From Saccoglossus kowalevskii (lineage: Eukaryota > Hemichordata > Enteropneusta > Harrimaniidae): 25,732 nt of DNA. Under the pieces are notes generated by a model. It had not been told where the DNA came from. It was given only the letters and a program-made list of their open reading frames with translations, and ran no database searches. The DNA lies in contig NW_003120422.1 of assembly GCF_000003605.2 (NCBI RefSeq), positions 119,909-145,640 of the forward strand, given 5' to 3'. The stretch's first letter is position 1; the number at the start of each line of letters is the position of its first letter. Made by a program: the position numbers and the translations under genes. This document shows, piece after piece, positions 8,901-18,889 of the stretch.

Positions 8901-11029
8901 TTGACGCCAGGATAGCGCATTAAAAATGCCATTTGACAGAGAGATGACCACACAGCCCTGTCCTGTAGTTCCAAACAAGACTTCTGTGGCAAAATGCACT
9001 GTGTCAGCACTAGCACATGCAATTATCTTACAAGGCGATTTTTCTTTTCACAATTATGGTGCTATGACTTAAAAAATGACCAACAATTAAGTAATTCAGT
9101 AGGTCCAATTTTATTTAGTTTTTAATACAGTTTTATTTTTGTTTTGTTTTGTGTTTATTCTACTTTTCCTGTGCATTAATGGTTTATAGTGTACAAGTTT
9201 TGAACGCTGAACGCTGAAAATTGCAGTCTTACCAAAAAAGTGACCCTACACAGGGCTCACGTGAAATGCGATATGAAAACTAAGGGTCGAATATCAGTTC
9301 GGTTACGCGATGGGAACCGTAGAAAATTGCGATGCACAATGCGCACTGTTATCGGAAATATAATTAGTGAGAGACATTCAGAGAGTCCTAGTCCTTAAAT
9401 TTGTGACATATTTGACATTTCGCTCAGGGCCCTGATAAAGTTGTCTTATTGTACCGTAATCCCTGAAGTTCGCATGACAAAACTAGATTTCATTAGATGG
9501 CGCCCTCTGGAGACACGGGCGCAACCCTGCTTCCATTTTTTATTATCTTATTGCGAGTGATTTAAAGTACAACCTCGGCCTATATAGCGTATATACTGTG
9601 CTTTCAGTGTCCACATTTCAGTGATGGCAGTTTTCATTTGACACTAATGACGCAGAAAATGATTTATTAAAAATAAAAATCTGTGAAAAAAGATTGTAAG
9701 TTGCAGCTATTTCCGCTTTAAAAATATGTTGAGTTCTCGCACATCTTCTGGTCGTACTGTTCCCCAATTTTAAATTATTTTTTTACATATATGTATTACA
9801 ACAACCAATATTTCGAAGTGCCGGCAAATCCTAATATCATAACAAAACTATATTGACCAACCTTAAAACGTTTTACTTGATCGACACTTCAAAACGTTGC
9901 ATGCATTTCGTGGTGAATTGTGGTCCAAAATTAATCATCTAATCGTATTTTAAATCCAGCTTGCACCAACCCAGAGGTTCTGCGTAATATCGCCGTCGGA
10001 AAAGCAGCCAGCCAAAGCTCCACAAATAAGAAACAGGGAGGTGTAGCTGAACTAGCTGTTGACGGGAATAAAAATACCGACCTGAGGGCTGGAAAGTCGT
10101 GCACCTGGACCAATAAGGAGTTCCAGCCATGGTGGAAATTGGATCTTGGATCGTCCAAAGACGTTTACCAGGTTGTCATCACCAACAGACAAGACTGTTG
10201 CTGTGAGTATAAAGTTTTCATGAATTTTTTTCACAATGCCATTTTGGCAGTTTTAGTACATTTAGTAATCATTGTTAATCATTGGTACTAATACTGACGA
10301 TTTTGTTCCATGTGTATGAATATTGAAGTGTTCTCGTTGTTTGATGAAGTCAGTTAGAGCTATCTCAGAATTGTCCTTTTCGTGACGGTATCTTCAAGTT
10401 GGTTGAAAATAATGTTTTCGACATCTTGAAATTGTGAGACTTCAGTACTATTGCCAAGATATTTAGTATATAGGTACCTCGGGTGGACCTCTCACAAATT
10501 TCGTAATGATATCTTTAATTTACTAGTGTTGATGACAATTATTTTGGGTGAACTTTTCGACTTCTTCTTGAAAACCACCGGCCCGATCGCTTTTATATTG
10601 AATATATTGGTACCTCATGTGATTCTTTCTCAGGTCTGGTCACGGTCGTTTCGTGAAGATATCCTAATTTTGAAGTTGTTTTAGAAAAAAGTGTTATTAT
10701 CTTCTTCAGTATTCTGCTTCCACTTTTCTACTGTTGAATAGTAAACAATTAATTATTTCTACCGATTTTGAGTATGTAACAACCTAACACTCATTTTTTT
10801 TCACGCAGCTTTCCGTCTAAAGAACGCCGAAGTTCGCGTCGGCGACGACCCAAAGCACGAGAACAATCCAGTTTGTGGAATGATGGTTATGGGAAAACGT
10901 TCAAGGCAGGAGACAGTAACCATGAACTGTGGCTGTGGTGAATCGATGCAAGGAAGATACGTCAGCATTCAGTTGAAAGACAAGACACAGCAGATGCACT
11001 TGTGTGAGGTCGAGGTCATGACCCTGTAA
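5938..11029 (+). CDS. secreted protein with two F-type lectin (fucolectin) domains; linker exon broken
   Basis: Seven coding exons can be traced: 5938-6001, 6411-6596, 7378-7575, 7695-8040, 8447-8476, 9960-10202 and 10809-11029. All six introns are GT-AG and phase 1. The start sits in a strong context (CACCATGG) and opens a signal peptide, MEWFLLALPLLVCAVDA. Exons 2-3 encode a divergent F-type domain (NVAAFKPVSG at its start; LKIDLGS; VRVGSSS; VC; MKGRYIILQ). Exons 6-7 encode a canonical one (NIAVGKAASQSS; AVDGN; SCTWT; WWKLDLGS; ITNRQDCC; FRLKNAEVRVG; VCGM; GRYVSIQ; LCEVEVM). The domains are split at nearly the same point, which implies domain duplication. Such lectins bind fucosylated glycans outside the cell. 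The RxDx4R part of the binding motif is intact in domain 2 only, and the motif His is Trp. Exons 4-5 encode a Thr/Pro-rich linker; exon 4 contains an in-frame TGA at 7757-7759 and internal frame changes. With those indels the product would end after 170 residues; an intact linker would give about 430. Confidence 0.85.
6660..6966. mobile_element. piggyBac-like MITE, diverged member, in lectin intron 2
   Basis: The left end, TTAAAGGGCGGTAGTCGTCG (6660-6679), pairs with the reverse complement of the right end (about 6947-6966, TCAAAGCGCGGCAGTCGTCG) with about three mismatches. The left boundary carries TTAA and the right has decayed to TTGA. The end sequence TTAAAG.GCGG..GTCGTC is shared with the two elements at 23220-23394 and 23941-24079. 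No coding potential is seen. Confidence 0.65.
7746..8030 (+). repeat. 30-bp coding minisatellite in the lectin linker exon
   Basis: Nine tandem units of ACCACAGCCGAGCCAACCGA plus AGCTGAGCCA run from 7764 to 8030, preceded by a shortened partial unit. In frame each unit encodes TTAEPTEAEP, a proline/threonine-rich, O-glycosylation-type spacer. Units beginning at 7764, 7883 and 7972 are 29 bp instead of 30, each missing one base near the unit end. The last two full units differ (GAGGCTGACCC), a usual sign of array-edge divergence. The array lies wholly within exon 4 and ends 10 bp before the donor. Confidence 0.9.
8678..8965 (+). mobile_element. tRNA-derived SINE in lectin intron 5
   Basis: The 5' part looks like a decayed tRNA: TGGTAGCATAGTAGTTG resembles an A box, CAGACTCATGATC resembles a tRNA-Met(CAT) anticodon arm, and AGTTCAAATCC is a good B box. 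The T stem no longer pairs, so this is not a working tRNA gene. A non-tRNA body follows (about 8750-8965), containing GGGGAACCTTGGTTAAGG. The 3' boundary is approximate and no poly-A or target duplication is clear. The family is not identified. Confidence 0.6.
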
Positions 11030-12994
11030 TTGACCCGGAATCAAATACAGCCTTCTTCTGACGTCATCAATATGTTAATATATGCATGATTCAAATACCA
11101 AATCAATGGATTATAAGACCTTCTTGGAGCAAAAAACGACACGTAATTGTAATTGTAATTGGGGCCCTTCCATAACACCACACGGACGTACTAGTGATAA
11201 TAACTCCGGCTAATTCACCTATATCTATTATAGGACCAACCAACCGTCTTGAATTCGATTCGGACTTAAATTTCGTTAACAGAAATCTCAATGCTAACCC
11301 AACGAGTTGTTCACTCTGGAAGTTTGTGTTGTCTTTTTAAATTATTTCACGTTAATTCACATTGACACATAATATGTAATAATTTATTAATAATTATTGT
11401 AAGGGATATGATAAAATATATCGTTTGTTATGTCTCTATTAGTGGTATTGTTTTTATCAAGATGTCTTACTTTTACGCCACGAAGGTCTTACTATACGTA
11501 TGTAATATTCATCGTGATTTGAAGTGTGTGTTACTAGCATGGCATCGACAAGTCAGACCTGATACCCATGCTGAAGCATAGCTTTTCAAAAAAAAGTCTC
11601 TAAACACGTACTCATTATTATACCCTTTATCAAGTGCAGAAACTTAAAATAGATACCCTATATACTGTGCATACTAAAATCACACTCTTTCCAAGTTGAG
11701 GTAACATGAATTCTTGAAATTCCTATTTTTCACACTTTATTTATATATTTTAAAATATTTGCCCCTAAATATGGTACACGCGTACACGCGACAAATAACT
11801 AAATAACACCCACTTTATGCATTTGTTTACTTCAGCTTGCGTACCATATTTTATTCAGAGAACCCCCCCCCCCCGAACACATGTCTTGGCTCTCGTGCGC
11901 TTAACGAATTCTGAGTGACAATTTGTGTCATAAATTTATTTTAGAGCAACTCGCGTGACTATAAACACTGAGGTTTAGTATATTTGTAAAGCAAATGACT
12001 GCTCATTTCTCTATCGTATATGTGAAATTTGACGGCAAATGGCAACCTAGTGTGAAGTATCTTTGGATCACGATGTATTCACACCGTGACGTAATCTTAA
12101 CATTCCTACATAGTTATTTACATTGAACAGCTGTGTTATCTCCAAACTAGTGCAATCTATGTAGTTCAATTACCATAAATAGGGCGGATGCCATCCTCAC
12201 TATTTGTATATTACAAATGTTACATGTGTTTATTCAGTAGATTACAGGTGTATTGACGTTCGCCTTGGTTACTTACATGTAGTCCCGAATTAGTATTACT
12301 CATGTTTTATTATCTAGCTCATCGACAACATGTGACAATGCATGCCACCGTAGCTGGAATTTTCTAGAAACATTTTTATCGAAATCAATGTATGGATAAC
12401 GCCTAAAAAGATTGAGCATATCTCAGAGAATACGGGCATTACGTCCTCTATGGTAGGATTAATATATAATTTCATGGTTTGTCGGCTCGCTCAATTGACT
12501 GCACAATATACTCTTCTTATGCGCAGCTGCCACATTCTGTTTATTAGTTGTCACGATTGAGGGCCCTTAAGCGACAACTTAACACCTTCCTGCCACACTT
12601 ACGAACTGAACTCTCTCTCTCTCGTTCATTCACAATGTATTAGTTGCGTAATTACCAGTTACGGCTTAGTATATTGCGACGAAAACTGTGGATCATTGAT
12701 GTTCTCTGAAACGGATGATATTTATTATTGCAATTTGTCCTCTGCGTACAATTACAAACTATTACATTATCAGTCCCGGGAACTTATGTTATGACATCCG
12801 TGCGTGCGTCTGAGCGTACGTCCATGCGCGTCTTAATATGGCAAAATAGCAGCCATTTTAATATTGAAAAATCATCGAAATTAAGCATTTTTTGCGATTC
12901 CGGAACCGATTTCGGTTAAATTTTCAATATAGATGAGATGTATCAATTTTTTTTTTTCCAACCATATGTTTAAAATTGGTAGAAAGCTGTGAAA
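11030..12994. other. lectin 3' flank and intergenic DNA
   Basis: The lectin 3' UTR should begin here, but no canonical AATAAA was found in the first few hundred bases. A TGACGTCA palindrome lies at 11059-11066, a run of 12 C at 11863-11874 and a short CT repeat near 12609. I see no supportable exon. Confidence 0.4.
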
Positions 12995-13011
12995 GTTTGT
13001 TATTTTTCTCT

Positions 13012-13122
13012 TTATTTGAAGGAAACTGATAAACGCGTTTCGCGACTTGTCTCTTTATTTGGTTTATAGCCGTATTCAAGATGACTGCGCCGGGCCCATA
13101 TAGTAAATATGGATAAATTAAT
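13012..13122 (-). repeat. dispersed repeat, copy B
   Basis: The reverse complement matches copy A at 2941-3050 through ATATTTACTATATGGG, ATCTTGAAT, AGAGACAAG and GAAACGCGTTT. Similarity appears to extend left into the AT-rich sequence around 12830-13010, which contains a degraded GCAGCCATTTTAATATTG segment. Confidence 0.75.
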
Positions 13123-13701
13123 CCCATTTATTCTAATATCACTTGTACGTCAACTGACTCAGGAAACATCAGACATTATTCAACCTGGATGTACGTCAAA
13201 ATGGCCTGCTGATGGCTATTTTGTTTGAATGAATGAATACGGTACATTATACATCTTATTGTTTGCAAATTTATTCTTCATTTGGTGACCCGATTCAAAT
13301 GATGCGGCCAATTTATTCTTAAAATTCGTCAAAATAAAATAGTTCTGCAATTCCTGATCTGCATCGTGCATCCATTGGATGGAGTTGGTTCAGATTTGCT
13401 ATCATTGTACGCTGAACAATATGGGGTGTTCATTCATGTGATTTTGTTTGTCAGATCGAATTGTTTAGTGAGTGCAGTTTTGTCATGCTTTGATCGTCCT
13501 TTTGATTCGTACATATGTCTTAAACATGGGAAATAAAGGGAAATATGTAATGCAATTAGTTGTGTATCAATTAATTGCTGGTGGGGTTAACATTTCGTTA
13601 TAATATTTTGATTATAATGCAAAAACAAAACTAACATGCAAATGAAGATAGACCCGCCATGTGTGTTATGTAATCTCGTCGTCCTCTATCATTTTTAGTG
13701 A

Positions 13702-13829
13702 AGAGTGTTAGTTGAGCTTGTAGACGACTGTGCTCAAACTGACTGGTGGGCTGACGCTCGTAGAGGTTTGTATAAACAGGGTGACATTGAACTGCTAGAT
13801 AAATATCTAAATCTATTTGGTGAAATAAG
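13702..13829 (+). pseudogene. possible orphan exon or exon relic
   Basis: One frame reads VLVELVDDCAQTDWWADAR followed by RGLYKQGDIELLDKYLNLFG, and ends at a plausible donor (ATAAG|GTACGG, GT at 13830). Composition and periodicity look protein-like and helical. The pattern of Trp, then LY..GD..LL..YL, is loosely like the last helices of death-fold (CARD) domains, which is only a guess. There is an in-frame TGA at 13699-13701, no convincing acceptor for this frame and no partner exon, so a fossil exon or chance ORF is as likely as a gene. Confidence 0.25.
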
Positions 13830-13839
13830 GTACGGACAT

Positions 13840-15010
13840 TCGCAAAAAATAAATATAGAAATGTAAAAAAATATCCGGTTTATAAATGAACTCAAAATAT
13901 CACCACGAAATGAACAAATTTGATAGAATTCTGTCTATGGGTCCAACATACATAGTGTCAAAGATAACGGCCGAGCAGATTTCAAGAAGTCGAATAAAGA
14001 CTATATGAACAATCACATATTCGAACAGTTCCACCATGCTAGTTTGAACGTTTCCTGCCAGTCCTATGTACTTTTACATTGACAGGGTTTATCACAGCAA
14101 AGCTAACATCCCTGTTAGTTGCTGTATCTAATTGAACACATTGGACTATGATTTTTCAAGAACTAAAAACGCTGTAGCACACATATGAGTAATCGTTCGA
14201 TGGAACAATGTAATTCTTTAATACGCATGTGCACTGGTATTTTGGGTACGTACAGTAACACTTAAATACATGCGCATTAGTTGTTTACTGTTATTGTGTT
14301 CTACAAGCGCGACATTTTTAGTTCATGTTACAGCATAATATGATTCGGTCTACAGTTTCTACCGGTATTTGGGAGCATATAAAAGTAGAAATAGAGACAA
14401 CTTGAAATTAACAATATTTTAATATTTAAACAAGAAACATAGCGGCTAAGACAGATATTATCTCGTTTACCAATCGAATATACTAATTATAGAATTAATG
14501 TTTTACATCTAGTCGTTTTTTTGAATGAAAGTGGCCGTTCTACCTAATTTGAAAATCGTCTCAGAAGCATTCATTCAATACAAATGCGAATATGTAGCAT
14601 CGTTCTAAGGTAAAACAATTGAGAACACGCACGAGCAAATGAATTAGTTTACGATGCCCATATATTGTCATTTAGGCGATAATTACGACTTGTTGCCCAT
14701 AGCCACAGCTGTTTAAACTAACATAGTATGCCACAAATAGAATTAAGTTACACAGTGTATGGTGTACTTGGCTACAGATAAGGTTCTTGTGATGACTGTC
14801 AACACTTCAAAATGTTTTTACGAAGCGGTGGGCTGTTAATCATCCGCGACCTATTAATTATTTTGAGCCATCGTTTCACAAGATCGTGAATACATTCATC
14901 TGTGTCATACTGTGTTCAACTACGAACGCGAAATAACTGAGGTTCGCTTTGTAGTGTAGAGTATACGCGTTGTACTCGCAATATTTGTCCGAGCGGGTTT
15001 TCTGCTATAA
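13840..15010. other. intergenic region upstream of the GPCR
   Basis: AT-rich sequence without a supported exon. It should contain the GPCR promoter; the only strong core-promoter candidate is the TATA box annotated separately at 14378. Confidence 0.4.
14378..14385 (+). promoter_or_regulatory. candidate TATA box for the GPCR
   Basis: TATAAAAG matches the animal TATA consensus exactly and lies about 0.8 kb upstream of the GPCR start codon, leaving room for a 5' UTR exon and intron. In AT-rich DNA such a match can arise by chance. Confidence 0.25.
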
Positions 15011-15118
15011 ACGCAGTGTGTAAAATCATTACGGTGCATCGAAACGGAAACGTATGCGAAATTGAACGTTCATCCGCAGAAATCGAATATTCATCGGTTG
15101 ATCGACGCTGTTTGGAAC

Positions 15119-15202
15119 ATGTCATCAGTTACACAAACAAACTCAGTCGAGCGCACTGGTAGCCGTGACTCCACTTATTTCCAGCGTTCAAGTTGTGTTT
15201 AA
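15119..15202 (+). promoter_or_regulatory. upstream ORF (27 codons) ending 2 nt before the GPCR start
   Basis: An ATG at 15119 opens 27 codons (MSSVTQTNSVERTGSRDS...) and stops at TAA 15200-15202; the GPCR ATG is at 15205. If the mRNA is unspliced here, translation of the receptor would depend on leaky scanning or reinitiation. If the acceptor CTTATTTCCAG (ending 15184) is used instead, this uORF would be removed. Confidence 0.35.
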
Positions 15203-15204
15203 TA

Positions 15205-16197
15205 ATGGGATTCTGGGAAAATAACAAACTCGGATACAACATCGTGCGAATTCTTCTCAGCATTACGGGCATAAATGGGAATCTACTGGTCATCTTGGTT
15301 ATACGGAAGATCCGACCCATGCGTCCCGTCACAAAATATTACATCACGAGTTTAGCCGTTGCCGATCTTCTCGCCTCCGTATTCTTTCTTCCTTACCCTT
15401 ATGGAGAAGTGCCTTCAGGAATAGGCGGGGAAATCTTGTGCCGCCTGTGGTACTCCGATGCTATATTATACTACTTTTTCGCGGCGTCCACGTACAATCT
15501 TGTCTTGGTGACCCTAGAACGGTACTGGGCTATAATCTATCCAGTTAAACATCTTACAATGTTTACTGAACAAAAGGCTAAACTATCGCTAACGTTGCTA
15601 TGGATACTGACTCTTATATTAGAATTTTTTACTGTATTCCTGAATGACTACCAAGATGGCGTATGTATTCTAGAGTGGCCCACTGGAGCTGCCCTAATAC
15701 TTTTGGGTATTTGGATATTTTTGTCGGAATATGCCTTGCCGCTCGTGATTATGTTCGTCGCCTACTACCGAATACTCCGGTACCTACGAGAAAGGAACAG
15801 GTCGATGCAGAACGGAAGTCAGAACGGCATTGCTTCGGCTTTTGTGAGAGCGAAGGTCCACGTAGTCAAAATGCTGTACGTGGTTACCGTGCTGTTCGGG
15901 TTGCTATGGGCCCCAAATCATATAACACATTTACTGTTTACATTTGGAGTACAAAATCCGTACGAGGAAGCCAGAGAAGTAGTAATACTCATTGGCTTTT
16001 GTAATAGCTGTGTTAATCCCTTTGTCTACGGTTTTAGCAATCCCCTGTTTAGAAAGACGCTGAAGCGGATGGTCAGCTGCGTTTCATTAAAATCGCCATC
16101 CGTTGAGCCTGGGAGGACGCAGAATGGTCAGCAAAATCAACAGCATCCACGAGTTAGTCGTATTTCTGAGAATGCGCAAGAAATGTCAATGCTTTGA
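15205..16197 (+). CDS. class A (rhodopsin-like) G protein-coupled receptor, probably neuropeptide-type
   Basis: A 330-residue seven-helix receptor with an uninterrupted TM core. Class A landmarks are all present: GN in TM1 (Asn26), LAVAD in TM2 (Asp54), Cys79 at the top of TM3, ERY (105-107) at its foot, LW in TM4, a second-loop Cys (DGVCIL) for the disulfide, the TM5 proline (EYALPLVIM), LLWAP in TM6 for CWxP, and NPFVY in TM7 followed by a helix-8-like FRKTLKRM and a possible palmitoylated Cys. It should signal through heterotrimeric G proteins at the plasma membrane. The TM6-TM7 pattern (WAPNHITHLLFTFG, NSCVNPF) suits peptide receptors of the galanin/allatostatin-like group, but the ligand cannot be assigned. 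I chose the ATG at 15205; the frame is open upstream to 15166 without another ATG. The extracellular N-terminus is then only about 12 residues with no Asn-X-Ser/Thr site, so an upstream exon joined at 15184/15185 is possible. Confidence 0.93.
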   Translation: MGFWENNKLGYNIVRILLSITGINGNLLVILVIRKIRPMRPVTKYYITSLAVADLLASVFFLPYPYGEVPSGIGGEILCRLWYSDAILYYFFAASTYNLVLVTLERYWAIIYPVKHLTMFTEQKAKLSLTLLWILTLILEFFTVFLNDYQDGVCILEWPTGAALILLGIWIFLSEYALPLVIMFVAYYRILRYLRERNRSMQNGSQNGIASAFVRAKVHVVKMLYVVTVLFGLLWAPNHITHLLFTFGVQNPYEEAREVVILIGFCNSCVNPFVYGFSNPLFRKTLKRMVSCVSLKSPSVEPGRTQNGQQNQQHPRVSRISENAQEMSML

Positions 16198-16203
16198 AAT
16201 AAA
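16198..16203 (+). terminator. poly(A) signal candidate directly after the GPCR stop
   Basis: AATAAA begins immediately after the TGA. Another AATAAA at 16444-16449 would give a more usual 3' UTR of about 270 nt and is the likelier signal. Confidence 0.4.
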
Positions 16204-16449
16204 ACGGTTGGAACAGTTCAATTTCTCCGTACCTGCAAGAAGGAACTAATACACACAAATGATCATCGCACTTCGCCCGGTTCGATATGGGACTCATAGC
16301 GACGTATACAAAGCGTTTAAAATACATTGTTTGTTTACATGAAATTGGAACACGAGCAGCGTGACGACCACGCTCTTTAGCAGCAACGTAATTTTTTGTA
16401 AAGTTTGAAACAAATTGTTCTTTTGTTTGTTCAAATGAATAATAATAAA

Positions 16450-18671
16450 GTGACTTTAGGAAAGAAACTAAGTAGTCTTGATTCACTCCATGTCAGAAAG
16501 TACAAATAATGCTCCAAAGATTCAATCAAAAACACTGGCAACGATGCTACATTATTATATATCAATATTTGAATTTTACTCATACCCAATGTCTCCCAAG
16601 TCACTATTAACATTCACTGTTATTAAAAGTAAAATTAATACTATAATCTGCAGTTGCTCTCGGCAACAGAAAGTATGCCCAGGTACCTCGATGTACCAAC
16701 TAATAATTCAATAATTTATTTCAAATTTCATATCATAGTGTTGGTGAAGTGTAACTAATAAAATGAATTTCTGTACTTCTAAATTAAAAAAACTTTTTGG
16801 ATAATTAATTTTGATTATGAAAAGGAAGGAGTATTCAAAAATAGTTAACATTCGACTAAATGTTACATTTCACGTCTTGTTTAATAAATGTACTCTCAAT
16901 GACATCGTATCAGCGAGTTCCGGAAAACTGTTGGTCGATTAAATAATCTCTCGTAAAATATACTCTGTATATACATCGCGACAAAGAGGAATTGTACCAG
17001 ATGGTACTATCCGGTCCAGGTAAGACACTTACAATCGGTTGCTGGGCGACCATTTCTAATTATTTCGTCTGCCAACGGCTGAATAATTATGTCGTAACGA
17101 TTTTTTTCTGGAAAAAGAGAAAACAACAATTACTGATTATGAGGTACATTATAATCTGTTCGAATAGTTCTAAGCTTGCAGGCTCGGTTCAAGCCGCTTG
17201 CTGTCACGTTATTGTAACTCCGGTATATACTAACTGATACCGTTGAGGGAGGTATAGCAAACAAAAAAAGCAAATATAATAGACTGGAAATTGAGTTTAC
17301 AACTCACACGCCTTGGATCGTTTATTTCAAATTTGCACCGTGACATGATAGGGAAATATGAACGTGCAACAAAGTGTTCAATCTCTTCACGGATGTTTTT
17401 TGTACAGTATTAATTTCTCTCTGAAACGTTGCTAAAAACGCGGTTGACGTTTTTTAGCAATTATTGCAGTCCTGTGAAACGCCCTCAATGTCAACATTGC
17501 TAAGACTTAAACGTTGTTAAAATTTGTGATTTTATAGAACAACTTTATATTATTTTTGCCTGTAAGTTGTCGACTCGGTCAACTGAGAATCGGGAAACGC
17601 TGACAAATAATTTGGGTCTTGTGTACAAGAGCCCTCTCTATTGATAATCACCGTGACTAAATATTATTCAGTCATTAGTATTCGGGTTCGAATCACAATC
17701 CATCGATAGCGGCCCAATCTCTCTTCTGAGTCTGTAATGGAAATTGAAACGTGATGTCATCAGTTTGCCTAGCAACGACGATATAGTATGTATCCGTTTG
17801 AAAGTAGATTCAATAAATATGTCAGAATGATTTATTTCGTGGTGTATTTGATTTATGATTAGTAAAATCTTATTTCACGGTTCTCGTAAACTCCAAGAGA
17901 TGCATCTAGCATTGCTGTCCTGATGTGTGACATGCGAGATTTTGTTAAATATCAGCACACTGCTTCCATGCGACTCGAACACGAATTTTTGCTTGGAGCT
18001 GTTGTGACAATGTTAACATGCTTGCTTGTTTTGTTAAACTCGGCAAATAAAATCGATCGTACAATAGTTTCGTCATCTTGAATTCTAAATTTACAGTGTT
18101 CGAGTTCACTATCCCCACATATTGAGAAAAAGATGAACAGATTTTACAACGTTCGTCGTTTGGTGTATTACTTGATCGCATGGAACCCAAGTTGTTATCA
18201 TTCCGCGTGTACATACAATATATGCAGAACCATTTACACGAACTCTGTACAATGTACATGTGGCACATGGCTTATATAAAATAATTTAAGGGTGACATAT
18301 CATAGTACTGATTACATGCAGAATGTAGAATGAATAAATTAAACACTCCCAGAGTCCCCTGCTTCAGAGACTAGCAAATGAAAAGTTACATCCATGCGTA
18401 AGATTTGTTCTAATGTGTCCTAATTTAACTTGTCTATTTCTAAAACAGCCAAGTTAGTCTGATTTTTAGTTCAATCAGAATTTTACGAGAATATCAGTAT
18501 TAGAACAATACTATGGTGTGTATACGATAAGCTATTTGAGCTGAGCGTATGATTTTGAGCTCATTTTAAGTATCTAAATAATACTAACTTTAAGTTGACG
18601 GTTCGAGAAGTAAATTGATGTTGTCGATATATTGCGTATGTTTGAATACTATGCATCGGACGCCATCAATG
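16450..18671. other. intergenic, no firm gene
   Basis: I see no supported exon. A short hairpin occurs at 17429-17460 (TTGCTAAAAACG against CGTTTTTTAGCAA). On the minus strand at 17945-18268 a 107-codon ORF contains SSNTPNDERCKIC, faintly like the Cys motif near the end of LINE proteins; a frame change would give ELEHC after it. That is too weak to call. Confidence 0.35.
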
Positions 18672-18884
18672 TACTGTAAAATACTTTATTTTCGCTTTGA
18701 ATTAATTTTGACTATTTTCGCTGAAGGGATAATTTAGTGAAAATAAAATACAGCGAATATACTGTTTTTCCTATATTTTACATTCAATTAGAAAACAAAT
18801 CAGTGAAAATAAATTACATACAAAACAGCCAAAAAGTCTTTTTCAGCGAAAATGAATTTCAGCTAAATAAAGTATTTTACAGTA
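18672..18884. mobile_element. MITE with 20-bp TIR, TA-flanked (Tc1/mariner-like)
   Basis: TACTGTAAAATACTTTATTT at 18672-18691 is a perfect inverted match to 18865-18884, and each end carries TA. The 213-bp AT-rich interior has internal subrepeats of the type CAGTGAAAATAAA / CAGCGAAAATGAA. A TA target duplication with TIRs is characteristic of Tc1/mariner-derived MITEs. The 62-codon ORF inside is not a gene. Confidence 0.85.
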
Positions 18885-18889
18885 TTATG

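Noticed and set aside
15663..16004. 113-codon plus-strand ORF inside the GPCR
   Set aside because: Frame shadow of the receptor coding sequence.
17660..17705. Possible tRNA from the B-box-like GGGTTCGAATCACAATCC
   Set aside because: No A box, no anticodon arm and no acceptor stem can be found at the right distance on either strand.
17945..18268. 107-codon minus-strand ORF with a DERCKIC motif, possible LINE tail
   Set aside because: Only one short motif resembles LINE ends; the rest is unrecognisable and a frame change is needed for further similarity.
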